NCBI GenBank assembly: GCA_025618425.1
Contig: CM046844.1
Location: 16,626,920-16,690,919 of the forward strand
Reading direction: 5' to 3'
Source of the DNA: Heliocidaris tuberculata
Taxonomy: Eukaryota; Echinodermata; Echinoidea; Camarodonta; Echinometridae
DNA length: 64,000 nt
A model generated the notes under the pieces. That model did no database searches. It was given only the letters and a program-made list of their open reading frames with translations, and was not told the DNA's origin. Of this stretch, positions 12,937 through 24,072 are shown in pieces (position 1 is the stretch's first letter; each line of letters begins with the position of its first letter). The translations under genes and the position numbers were made by a program.

Positions 12937-13571
12937 CTTTCATTCTACCATCTTCTTCGACTATTATAACATATACCATCACAAACAATGTAAAAAACTG
13001 CCTAATTTTGCGTGTTATGTCTATTGAAAGTAGTGTGCAGTAGTTTGTGTAGAATCTCATTCCCTGTCGTGTATTAAAGCTAAGGGGATAATCTTCCACA
13101 TGTCCTGCAATATCAAATCGTCCAGTTCGTTATCCCGATTTCTCCAAATCGGCTCAGTCAATTTTCTTCATATTTTCGTCAGTCATCAGTCCTAATAAGG
13201 TCAAGTTCCCACATCTTTTTCAAGGTCATCAGGTTATTGTGACGTCATCCAGGCGCCATTTTGTGAAAATCAACTTATGGTCATATGTTCATAACGAAAT
13301 GTCATTTCTCTTTCATATTTGGCATGGTTAAGGTCACTGTCATTCCAGTCAAGGTCATTTCGTTAAACGCGCGCGTACGCGTACGTCCGCGCGTCCGTGC
13401 GCGCGCAAAATTTAGAAATGATCCCAATCGTCCCAAATTCATTTTGCAAACGTTTCATGCCATTTCAAGCACTTTTCGAAAAATCGCCCATAAAACTGAA
13501 CCTGTAGGGGCGCTATGCCACTTAGGTTATCGTGGTTATTGTCATCATTGCAATGTCGTCCTCGACATTGC

Positions 13572-14687
13572 CTTATTTCCGTTCGCGTTCTGCACATTCC
13601 TTTTCTTCTTCTTCTTCTTTGTCTTCTTCTTACCTCGAAAACGTATTGACTTTGCACGTATCTTTTGTGTTTCGTAATTAGGTCCCTTCCTCAAGTCCAT
13701 TTCATTTCAAATTTCATAGCCATATTCATTGCCATGCCTAGTTGTGCACCTGACTCTTCATTTTCCGAAATCACTCATGCATGAACATCCAGGCGCCATT
13801 TTGTTCATTTTCGGGCCATTTTCATGCCTTTTTTTCATCAAGCCTATCTCCACTATCCTACATGCTACAGACTTCTAACAAAGTGCTCTAGATAGAGTAA
13901 GACTTGCTCTTCAACTTTCTTTTTTTAACCTAACCTTCAAAATTTCATCTTCATAATCTAAATTCAAATCCGAAATCGGGTTCATTAAAAAACACATAAT
14001 TTCATGAAATATTCATTCCCAAATTTGAAAAATTGTCATAACTTCCTTATATTAAGTCATTTTTCTCTGAAATTCTCACCGTGGCTGTATCTTATCATTG
14101 CACACATTCCTTATCAGTTTCATGCTTCAGTGATTCGGCATAATAGAAATAGCGCCCTCTAAAGTTTACAAAATGGCTTTTTTCATGTGGCCATATCTCC
14201 ATCATGCCTGGCTAAACCCGTACCCTTTTTTGGATTTAGGTGCTTCAAAATATACTCTTTTCAGCAAACTGAAAAAATATAAACCTTATCACAGACCAAC
14301 TTGGCGAAAATTGCTCGTAAAAATCATGAAATTTACGGAAATGCCGAAATAACTTCAACTTGCTCTAAAATTGCGAAATTTAAACCTACATCTTTGAAAC
14401 TTGGTAGGTGTGTGTATCAATGTATTTGACAACTGTCAGCTCAATTTGGTAAAAATTGATGACGTCATCACGAAGTTATCGCAAAACATCTCAAATTAAT
14501 ATGCATTACATAATATGGCGTAATATGCTCATTTTAAATGGTGCACTAATGACATTCAGCTCAAAATGACCGCAATGAAATTCCCTTCTCAGAGATACCA
14601 AACACGGTATAGGGTCTCACAGAAAATTTTCAGTAAATCGCGATTTAAGTCAGGTCATAATACGGATCCTGCAGAGTTTCCGCCCAT
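13572..14687. other. Non-coding interior of the second element
   Basis: AT-rich sequence with no convincing ORF, RNA gene or internal repeat. A CAGGCGCCATTTTG motif near 13790 is shared with the array units, perhaps by chance or common ancestry. Nothing else can be assigned. Confidence 0.5.
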
Positions 14688-15027
14688 GCATTACACGTAT
14701 TGTCTATGGGGCAAATCGGGATCCCGCTTTTGGCCCTCTGAACGATCTTTATTTTTCTTGAAAAATTGCAGGCACATTCTTTGAGGCAAAATGAAGAGAA
14801 TCTCGAAGCCGGATTTTTTAAAATCGGTCAAGCGTCACATTTTAGATGCCATTTTGTGCATTACACGTATTGTCTATGGGGAAAATCGGGATCCCCACTT
14901 TGGCCCCCTGAACGATCTTAATTTTTCTTGAAATTTGGCAGGCACATTCTTCGAGGCAAAATGAAGAGAATCTCGAAGCTGGATTTTGAAAATCGGTCAA
15001 GCGTGACATTTTAGACGCCATTTTGTT
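14688..15027 (+). repeat. 180-bp tandem duplication
   Basis: Two adjacent copies (14688-14867 and 14868-15027) share CATTACACGTATTGTCTATG, GAACGATCTT, CAGGCACATTCTT, GAAGAGAATCTCGAAGC and a GCCATTTTGT ending. They differ at scattered positions, so the duplication is not recent. Confidence 0.8.
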
Positions 15028-15511
15028 GTATAAATCTTTCTTGCATCATACGCTTCAATAGGATTGTCATAAAAATATGAAAGTGGTCCCAAAATGACGG
15101 CCATGAAATGCTCTTTCGTATGATACCAAATACGGCACATAGAGAACAAAAAAGAGCCCAGTTATTAGCAAATAAAGCCATTTCAGTACATGCCATTTAA
15201 CGACATTTTCTTCAATACAATTCTACGCAAAGCCGATGTGGCCTGGTATACTATGCGTCACGTATAGTGTGGAAGCCACGTGGCCAGAGGCTATGGAAAG
15301 GCATATTATCCTACTACCTTTCCCTATATTATTCTTTGTCATCTTGTCTTTCTATGTTTTACCCTACTGTCATTGTTCTATGATCTTTGATTTCTTCCTT
15401 TCCTTATGTTAAATACCGCACAACCCCAAAGTGATGCGCGTGGTTTACTATACTTCATTGTGTTGAGGCCATGTAGACTGGAGCCTGTAGAAAGCCATTT
15501 GGGTCAGGGCA
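15028..15511. other. Non-coding interior of the second element
   Basis: Unique AT-rich sequence with no ORF of coding character. It includes a short GC-richer patch (about 15230-15300) with no recognisable function. Confidence 0.4.
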
Positions 15512-15965
15512 TGCACCACCATCATCATCATTATTATTATATCATCATCATCATCGTCATTATCATCATCACCATAATCATCATTATTATTTCATCACCA
15601 TTATCATCATTATATCATAATAATGCTCACCATCGTCATCATTATTATATCATCATCATCATCATCAACATTATCAACATATATATTAACATCATCATCA
15701 TCATCATCATCATCATTATATCATCATAATCATGATCAGCATCACCATTATTATATCATCATTATATCATCATAATCATCATGATCACCATCACCATTAT
15801 ATCATCATCATAATCATGATCATCATCATCATCATAATCATCAGCATTATCATCATCACCATCATCATAATCATCATTATAACCATCATCATTATTATCA
15901 TCAACACCATCATTACCATCATCACCATCATCATCATCATTGTCATCACCATTATCATCATTCTT
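15512..15965 (+). repeat. ATC-rich microsatellite
   Basis: About 450 bases of imperfect CAT/ATC trinucleotide repeats with interspersed ATT and ACC. The long open frames here (His/Ile/Asp-rich on either strand) arise from the trinucleotide repeat and are not genes. Confidence 0.9.
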
Positions 15966-16116
15966 TGTTTTTTGTTCGTTGTTTCTTGTTTTAACGATTC
16001 TATCATCTCCTAATTTTACAGTATGCATTATCTTCTCCCATCTTATCTTATATCATGTTTTAACATGCATAACTTTATATTTCACCTGTCAACTTCTCAA
16101 CAAAATAAGAGATACG
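15966..16116. other. Non-coding end of the second element
   Basis: AT-rich spacer between the microsatellite and the inverted terminal copy at 16117. No feature seen. Confidence 0.4.
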
Positions 16117-16355
16117 GACGACATTGCATGCACATCGTTCCGATACGATTGCAGTTCTAGTTATTGTCATTATGATCATCATTATCAATATATCATTATC
16201 GTCATTGTCATCACTTATATGACCATAACTTATCATCATTGTCGTCAACATTATGATTATAATCTTGCAGAAATATTATCACACCTGACAAAGCAATTTC
16301 CCACAGTGAAAGACAGACCACCTAATTCGTCTTCAGTGACGAATTAAATTTCTAG

Positions 16356-17700
16356 TTAGGTGGTCTGTCGTAATGGACAGATCACCTTTTATATTCGTCC
16401 GAATTTTCTTTCTATATTTATTTATTTATTTTTATTTCCCCCATTCCTTGTCCATTCGAAATCTTCAACAGTACTTTATCAATTTTCGTCAAATTTTCGT
16501 CAGTGATGTCATCCCATGAGGACATGTTCCCGTTTACATATCCAGGTCAACAGGTCATCGTGACGTCATCCAGGCGCCATTTTGTCAAATCATATTATCA
16601 ATCATATCTTCATAACCAATCATCAAAAATCGTCCATATTTACATGACATTAACTTCAGGTCATGGGTCATCAGGTCATGTCGTCAAAAGTCATCCAGAT
16701 GTCATGACGCGCGCGTACGCGTGCGTCAAAATTTAAAACTGCTCAAAATCATCCAAGGATCAAACGAGAGTACGTTTCAGGTCATTTCAAGCATTTCAAA
16801 AATTTCCGTCCGTGCGCGTCCGTGCGCGCGTTATGCACGTGCGCAGCGCGTACAGAGTGTAAAAACGCCGCCGTTTTTTCGCATGGTTTGTGTTCCTGAC
16901 ACTATTCTTGATAATTTCCAACCATTTACAGGCATTCTCGACATTCCATAAGGCCACTCGCGCGCGTCAAACTTTAAAATCCGCGCGCGCGTCAATTGGC
17001 AAAATAGTGTAAAAAGTCGTAAAAACATGCCTTTACAAAATTAACTCTAGCTCTTTAAATAGTCCGTTGACCCCCTAATTTTTTTTCATATTTGGGTAGA
17101 GGAGGAATCGTAGATATAATTTCATGGGTCATTTGACCCTCAATTATATTGCAAAGTCATCAAAATGGCGTCTAAACTCAAAATTTCATTTTTTCAAAAA
17201 TGACGTCATCAAATTTATGCAAATTTGACTATAACTCCTTTAATATTTTTCATTTTTCGCCCAAATTTGGATATGATGTAGCTGAGACAATTCTCTACAA
17301 GATCAGTCACCACAATTTTTCATTTTGACAAAGGCATCATGGCGTATTTTTGCGATTAAAGGAGGTATGTCAATTTTTCTCATTTTGCGTGTATTCTCTA
17401 TGGGACATGACTTTTTCTCAAATCTTGATTCTACATTCCCGTCTTCTTTGAGCAGTATCTCTGTTATTTCTGCTCGATTTTCTCCCAAATTGGAGTATGT
17501 TATAGCTGAGACTATAAGCTTTTACAAATGTGCCCTCCAAATTTTGATCAGATGTCGGGATCATGCCCATTTTTTAACTACAAAATGTCATTTGAGAATC
17601 CCGTTTTTCGTCTACGTGTTATCTCTATTGGAAATATTTTGGTCCATTGGTAAAGCACTTGCCTCCCATTCCGGCGACCCAGGTTCGACTCCCGGTGGGT

Positions 17701-17731
<31 letters not shown>

Positions 17732-18541
17732 GCCTTTCATTCTACCATCTTCTTCGACTATTATAACATATACCATCACAAACAATGTAAAAAACTGCCT
17801 AATTTTGCGTGTTATGTCTATTGAAAGTAGTGTGCAGTAGTTTGTGTAGAATCTCATTCCCTGTCGTGTATTATAAAGCTAAGGGGATAATCTTCCACAT
17901 GTCCTGCAATATCAAATCGTCCAGTTCGTTATCCTGATTTCTCCAAATCGGCTCAGTCAATTTTCTTCATATTTTCGTCAGTCATCAGTCGTAATAAGGT
18001 CAAGTTCGCACATCTTTTTCAAGGTCATCAGGTTATTGTGACGTCATCCAGGCGCCATTTTGTGAAAATCAACTTATGGTCATATGTTCATAACGAAATG
18101 TCATTTCTCTTTCATATTTGGCATGGTTAAGGTCACTGTCATTCCAGTCAAGGTCATTTCGTTAAACGCGCGCGTACGCGTACGTCCGCGCGTCCGTGCG
18201 CGCGCAAAATTGAGAAATGATCCAAATCGTCCCAAATTCATTTTGCAAACGTTTCATGCCATTTCAAGCACTTTTCGAAAAATCGCCCATAAAACTGAAC
18301 CTGTAGGGGCGCTATGCCACTTAGGTTATCGTGGTTATTGTCATCATTATTGTCATTATGATCATCATTATCAATATATCAATATCGTCATTGTCATCAC
18401 TTATATGACCATATCTTATGATCATTGTCGTCAACATTATGATTATAATCTTGCAGAAATATTATCACACCTGACAAAGCACTTTGCCACAGTGAAAGAC
18501 AGACCACCTAATTCGTCTTCAGTGACGAATTAAATTTCTAG
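16356..18541 (+). mobile_element. Unit 7, type B (2.19 kb)
   Basis: Full-length unit with a 5' hairpin at 16358 whose inner stem carries a C-to-G change (TAATGGACAG), weakening the last base pairs. tRNA-like block 17640-17703. 3' CTAG at 18538-18541. It shares diagnostic bases with units 8-10 (CATAAGGCCACTCGCGCG, ATTTTTCATTTTTCGCCC), so it heads that homogenised group. Confidence 0.8.
17640..17703 (+). pseudogene. tRNA-Gly(CCC)-like block
   Basis: B-type copy with a perfect B box; followed by an uninterrupted T-run. Confidence 0.6.
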
Positions 18542-20654
18542 TTATTTTTATTTCCCCCATTTCTTGTCCATTCGCAATTTTATAAAAGACCAGTATCAAT
18601 TTTCGTCAAATTTTCGTCAGTGATGTCATCCCATGAGGACATGTTCCCGTTTACATATCAAGGTCAACAGGTCATCGTGACGTCATCCAGGCGCCATTTT
18701 GTCAAATCACATTATCAATCATATCTTCATAACCAATCATCAAAAATCGTCCATATTTACATGACATTAACTTCAGGTCATGGGTCATCAGATTCTGTCG
18801 TCAAAAGTCATCCAGAGGTCATGACGCGCGCGTACGCGTGCGTCAAAATTTAGAACTGCTCAAAATCATCCAAGGATCAAACGAGAGTACGTTTCAGGTC
18901 ATTTCAAGCATTTCAAAAATTTCCGTCCGTGCGCGTCCGTGCGCGCGTTATGCACGTGCGCAGCGCGTACAGAGTGTAAAAACGCCGTTTTTTCGCATGG
19001 TTTGTGTTCCTGACACTATTCTTGATAATTTCCAACCATTTACAGGCATTCTCGACATTCCATAAGGCCACTCGCGCGCGTCAAACTTTAAAATCCGCGC
19101 GCGCGTCAATTGGCAAAATAGTGTAAAAAGTCGTAAAAACATGCCTTTACAAAATTAACTCTAGCTCTTTAAATAGTCCGTTGACCCCCTAATTTTTTTT
19201 CATATTTGGGTAGAGGAGGAATCGTAGATATAATTTCATGGGTCATTTGACCCTCAATTATATTGCAAAGTCATCAAAATGGCGTCTAAACTCAAAATTT
19301 CATTTTTTCAAAAATGACGTCATCAAATTTATGCAAATTTGACTATAACTCCTTTAATATTTTTCATTTTTCGCCCAAATTTGGATATGATGTAGCTGAG
19401 ACAATTCTCTACAAGATCAGTCACCACAATTTTTCATTTTGACAAAGGCATCATGGCGTATTTTTGCGATTAAAGGAGGTATGTCAATTTTTCTCATTTT
19501 GCGTGTATTCTCTATGGGACATGACTTTTTCTCAAATCTTGATTCTACATTCCCGTCTTCTTTGAGCAGTATCTCTGTTATTTCTGCTCGATTTTCTCCC
19601 AAATTGGAGTATGTTATAGCTGAGACTATAAGCTTTTACAAATGTGCCCTCCAAATTTTGATCAGATGTCGGGATCATGCCCATTTTTTAACTACAAAAT
19701 GTCATTTGAGAATCCCGTTTTTCGTCTACGTGTTATCTCTATTGGAAATATTTTGGTCCATTGGTAAAGCACTTGCCTCCCATTCCGGCGACCCAGGTTC
19801 GACTCCCGGTGGGTCCATTTTTTTTTTTTTTTTTTTTTTTTTTTGCCTTTCATTCTACCATCTTCTTCGACTATTATAACATATACCATCACAAACAATG
19901 TAAAAAACTGCCTAATTTTGCGTGTTATGTCTATTGAAAGTAGTGTGCAGTAGTTTGTGTAGAATCTCATTCCCTGTCGTGTATTATAAAGCTAAGGGGA
20001 TAATCTTCCACATGTCCTGCAATATCAAATCGTCCAGTTCGTTATCCTGATTTCTCCAAATCGGCTCAGTCAATTTTCTTCATATTTTCGTCAGTCATCA
20101 GTCCTAATAAGGTCAAGTTCCCACATCTTTTTCAAGGTCATCAGGTTATTGTGACGTCATCCAGGCGCCATTTTGTGAAAATCAACTTATGGTCATATGT
20201 TCATAACGAAATGTCATTTCTCTTTCATATTTGGCATGGTTAAGGTCACTGTCATTCCAGTCAAGGTCATTTCGTTAAACGCGCGCGTACGCGTACGTCC
20301 GCGCGTCCGTGCGCGCGCAAAATTGAGAAATGATCCAAATCGTCCCAAATTCATTTTGCAAACGTTTCATGCCATTTCAAGCACTTTTCGAAAAATCGCC
20401 CATAAAACTGAACCTGTAGGGGCGCTATGCCACTTAGGTTATCGTGGTTATTGTCATCATTATTGTCATTATGATCATCATTATCAATATATCATTATCG
20501 TCATTGTCATCACTTATATGACCATATCTTATGATCATTGTCGTCAACATTATGATTATAATCTTGCAGAAATATTATCACACCTGACAAAGCACTTTGC
20601 CACAGTGAAAGACAGACCACCTAATTCGTCTTCAGTGACGAATTAAATTTCTAG
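18542..20654 (+). mobile_element. Unit 8, type B (2113 bp)
   Basis: Runs from one CTAG junction to the next. It lacks the 5' hairpin: TTATTTTTATTTCCCCC directly follows CTAG, as if about 72 bases were lost between TTATTT repeats. tRNA-like block 19754-19817. TGACGTCA occurs three times (near 18679, 19317, 20152). Its second CG-rich tract ends in AAAATTGAG, shared with unit 7 but not with units 9-10. Confidence 0.8.
19754..19817 (+). pseudogene. tRNA-Gly(CCC)-like block
   Basis: B-type copy identical in its boxes to the one at 17640; T-run downstream. Confidence 0.6.
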
Positions 20655-21927
20655 TTATTTTTATTTCCCCCATTTCTTGTCCATTCGCAATTTTATAAAA
20701 GACCAGTATCAATTTTCGTCAAATTTTCGTCAGTGATGTCATCCCATGAGGACATGTTCCCGTTTACATATCAAGGTCAACAGGTCATCGTGACGTCATC
20801 CAGGCGCCATTTTGTCAAATCACATTATCAATCATATCTTCATAACCAATCATCAAAAATCGTCCATATTTACATGACATTAACTTCAGGTCATGGGTCA
20901 TCAGATTCTGTCGTCAAAAGTCATCCAGAGGTCATGACGCGCGCGTACGCGTGCGTCAAAATTTAGAACTGCTCAAAATCATCCAAGGATCAAACGAGAG
21001 TACGTTTCAGGTCATTTCAAGCATTTCAAAAATTTCCGTCCGTGCGCGTCCGTGCGCGCGTTATGCACGTGCGCAGCGCGTACAGAGTGTAAAAACGCCG
21101 TTTTTTCGCATGGTTTGTGTTCCTGACACTATTCTTGATAATTTCCAACCATTTACAGGCATTCTCGACATTCCATAAGGCCACTCGCGCGCGTCAAACT
21201 TTAAAATCCGCGCGCGCGTCAATTGGCAAAATAGTGTAAAAAGTCGTAAAAACATGCCTTTACAAAATTAACTCTAGCTCTTTAAATAGTCCGTTGACCC
21301 CCTAATTTTTTTTCATATTTGGGTAGAGGAGGAATCGTAGATATAATTTCATGGGTCATTTGACCCTCAATTATATTGCAAAGTCATCAAAATGGCGTCT
21401 AAACTCAAAATTTCATTTTTTCAAAAATGACGTCATCAAATTTATGCAAATTTGACTATAACTCCTTTAATATTTTTCATTTTTCGCCCAAATTTGGATA
21501 TGATGTAGCTGAGACAATTCTCTACAAGATCAGTCACCACAATTTTTCATTTTGACAAAGGCATCATGGCGTATTTTTGCGATTAAAGGAGGTATGTCAA
21601 TTTTTCTCATTTTGCGTGTATTCTCTATGGGACATGACTTTTTCTCAAATCTTGATTCTACATTCCCGTCTTCTTTGAGCAGTATCTCTGTTATTTCTGC
21701 TCGATTTTCTCCCAAATTGGAGTATGTTATAGCTGAGACTATAAGCTTTTACAAATGTGCCCTCCAAATTTTGATCAGATGTCGGGATCATGCCCATTTT
21801 TTAACTACAAAATGTCATTTGAGAATCCCGTTTTTCGTCTACGTGTTATCTCTATTGGAAATATTTTGGTCCATTGGTAAAGCACTTGCCTCCCATTCCG
21901 GCGACCCAGGTTCGACTCCCGGTGGGT

Positions 21928-21958
<31 letters not shown>

Positions 21959-22768
21959 GCCTTTCATTCTACCATCTTCTTCGACTATTATAACATATAC
22001 CATCACAAACAATGTAAAAAACTGCCTAATTTTGCGTGTTATGTCTATTGAAAGTAGTGTGCAGTAGTTTGTGTAGAATCTCATTCCCTGTCGTGTATTA
22101 TAAAGCTAAGGGGATAATCTTCCACATGTCCTGCAATATCAAATCGTCCAGTTCGTTATCCTGATTTCTCCAAATCGGCTCAGTCAATTTTCTTCATATT
22201 TTCGTCAGTCATCAGTCGTAATAAGGTCAAGTTCCCACATCTTTTTCAAGGTCATCAGGTTATTGTGACGTCATCCAGGCGCCATTTTGTGAAAATCAAC
22301 TTATGGTCATATGTTCATAACGAAATGTCATTTCTCTTTCATATTTGGCATGGTTAAGGTCACTGTCATTCCAGTCAAGGTCATTTCGTTAAACGCGCGC
22401 GTACGCGTACGTCCGCGCGTCCGTGCGCGCGCAAAATTTAGAAATGATCCAAATCGTCCCAAATTCATTTTGCAAACGTTTCATGCCATTTCAAGCACTT
22501 TTCGAAAAATCGCCCATAAAACTGAACCTGTAGGGGCGCTATGCCACTTAGGTTATCGTGGTTATTGTCATCATTATTGTCATTATGATCATCATTATCA
22601 ATATATCATTATCGTCATTGTCATCACTTATATGACCATATCTTATGATCATTGTCGTCAACATTATGATTATAATCTTGCAGAAATATTATCACACCTG
22701 ACAAAGCACTTTGCCACAGTGAAAGACAGACCACCTAATTCGTCTTCAGTGACGAATTAAATTTCTAG
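20655..22768 (+). mobile_element. Unit 9, type B (2114 bp)
   Basis: Near-identical to unit 8, hairpin-less start, tRNA-like block 21867-21930, CTAG 22765-22768. Distinguishing bases are mosaic: TCAGATTCTG as in unit 8, but AAAATTTAG after the CG-rich tract as in unit 10. This is a sign of gene conversion or unequal exchange. Confidence 0.8.
21867..21930 (+). pseudogene. tRNA-Gly(CCC)-like block
   Basis: B-type copy, perfect B box, T-run downstream. Confidence 0.6.
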
Positions 22769-22884
22769 TTATTTTTATTTCCCCCATTTCTTGTCCATTC
22801 GCAATTTTATAAAAGACCAGTATCAATTTTCGTCAAATTTTCGTCAGTGATGTCATCCCATGAGGACATGTTCCCGTTTACATA

Positions 22885-23128
22885 TCAAGGTCAACAGGTC
22901 ATCGTGACGTCATCCAGGCGCCATTTTGTCAAATCACATTATCAATCATATCTTCATAACCAATCATCAAAAATTGTCCATATTTACATGACATTAACTT
23001 CAGGTCATGGGTCATCAGCTTCTGTCGTCAAAAGTCATCCAGAGGTCATGACGCGCGCGTACGCGTGCGTCAAAATTTAGAACTGCTCAAAATCATCCAA
23101 GGATCAAACGAGAGTACGTTTCAGGTCA
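22885..23128 (+). promoter_or_regulatory. Candidate nuclear-receptor / CRE-like motif cluster (representative)
   Basis: Seen: TCAAGGTCA at 22885-22893; AGGTCA direct repeat with 2-base spacing (22888, 22896); palindrome TGACGTCA at 22905-22912; GGCGCCATTTTG at 22917-22928; AGGTCA then GGGTCA with 1-base spacing (23002, 23009); further AGGTCA at 23043 and 23123. Known: AGGTCA repeats bind nuclear receptors, TGACGTCA binds CREB/ATF factors, and AAAATGGCG resembles YY1 sites. Function here is inference only; the cluster recurs in almost every unit. Confidence 0.4.
23049..23072. repeat. 24-bp CG-rich near-palindrome (representative)
   Basis: Starts TGACGCGCGCG, centre GTAC, ends GCGTGCGTCA. The two halves match as inverted repeats except for one pair. 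It is alternating purine-pyrimidine almost throughout, the composition favoured by Z-DNA. Present at the same place in nearly all type B units. Confidence 0.7.
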
Positions 23129-23980
23129 TTTCAAGCATTTCAAAAATTTCCGTCCGTGCGCGTCCGTGCGCGCGTTATGCACGTGCGCAGCGCGTACAGA
23201 GTGTAAAAACGCCGTTTTTTCGCATGGTTTGTGTTCCTGACACTATTCTTGATAATTTCCAACCATTTACAGGCATTCTCGACATTCCATAAGGCCACTC
23301 GCGCGCGTCAAACTTTAAAATCCGCGCGCGCGTCAATTGGCAAAATAGTGTAAAAAGTCGTAAAAACATGCCTTTACAAAATTAACTCTAGCTCTTTAAA
23401 TAGTCCGTTGACCCCCTAATTTTTTTTCATATTTGGGTAGAGGAGGAATCGTAGATATAATTTCATGGGTCATTTGACCCTCAATTATATTGCAAAGTCA
23501 TCAAAATGGCGTCTAAACTCAAAATTTCATTTTTTCAAAAATGACGTCATCAAATTTATGCAAATTTGACTATAACTCCTTTAATATTTTTCATTTTTCG
23601 CCCAAATTTGGATATGATGTAGCTGAGACAATTCTCTACAAGATCAGTCACCACAATTTTTCATTTTGACAAAGGCATCATGGCGTATTTTTGCGATTAA
23701 AGGAGGTATGTCAATTTTTCTCATTTTGCGTGTATTCTCTATGGGACATGACTTTTTCTCAAATCTTGATTCTACATTCCCGTCTTCTTTGAGCAGTATC
23801 TCTGTTATTTCTGCTCGATTTTCTCCCAAATTGGAGTATGTTATAGCTGAGACTATAAGCTTTTACAAATGTGCCCTCCAATTTTTGATCAGATGTCGGG
23901 ATCATGCCCATTTTTTAACTACAAAATGTCATTTGAGAATCCCGTTTTTCGTCTACGTGTTATCTCTATTGGAAATATTT

Positions 23981-24041
23981 TGGTCCATTGGTAAAGCACT
24001 TGCCTCCCATTCCGGCGACCCAGGTTCGACTCCCGGTGGGT

Positions 24042-24044
<3 letters not shown>
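23981..24044 (+). pseudogene. tRNA-Gly(CCC)-like block (reference copy)
   Basis: A-box-like TGGTCCATTGG at the start, perfect B box GGTTCGACTCC, about 30 bases apart, as in real tRNA genes. The anticodon loop aligned to tRNA-Gly is CTCCCAT. Stems are degenerate and there is no acceptor helix, so it is not expected to be a working tRNA. Confidence 0.6.

Positions 24045-24072
<28 letters not shown>
24045..24072 (+). terminator. T28 run after the tRNA-like block (representative)
   Basis: Twenty-eight uninterrupted Ts directly after the tRNA-like block. RNA polymerase III stops at T-runs of four or more, so any transcript from the internal boxes would end here. Run length differs among copies. 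Alternative: the run is the complement of a poly(A) tail of something once inserted on the minus strand. Confidence 0.5.

Larger units (their letters stand above)
13550..16160 (+). mobile_element. Second, unrelated Helentron-like insertion
   Basis: Seen: the insert opens with a perfect 9-bp hairpin, GCAATGTCG (13550-13558), loop TCCT, CGACATTGC (13563-13571). Near its 3' end lies the inverted copy GACGACATTGC (16117-16127), complementary to the first 11 bases. Then come a small hairpin ATCGT (16134-16138) / ACGAT (16145-16149) and CTAG at 16157-16160. It splits an array unit: the left flank is CATCATT and the right flank TTATTGTC, while uninterrupted units read CATCATTATTGTC. That fits insertion between T and T. 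Known: this is the Helitron2/Helentron layout. No transposase is encoded. Contents: unique AT-rich DNA, a 180-bp tandem duplication and an ATC microsatellite. Confidence 0.75.
11445..16355 (+). mobile_element. Unit 6, type B, interrupted by a second element
   Basis: Three stacked 5' hairpins (11445, 11508, 11565), B-type core, tRNA-like block 12840-12903, second AGGTCA block and CG-rich tract near 13367-13408. The ATC-rich stretch is split at 13549 and resumes at 16161, then runs to CTAG at 16352-16355. Without the 2.6 kb insert the unit is about 2.3 kb. Confidence 0.8.

Noticed and set aside
15406..16013. His/Ile/Asp-rich ORFs
   Set aside because: They are translations of the ATC microsatellite in different frames on both strands.
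23981..24072. Calling the tRNA-like block a SINE
   Set aside because: There is no SINE body after the tRNA-like head, which ends directly in a T-run, and no target duplications flank it. It occupies a fixed place in the unit.
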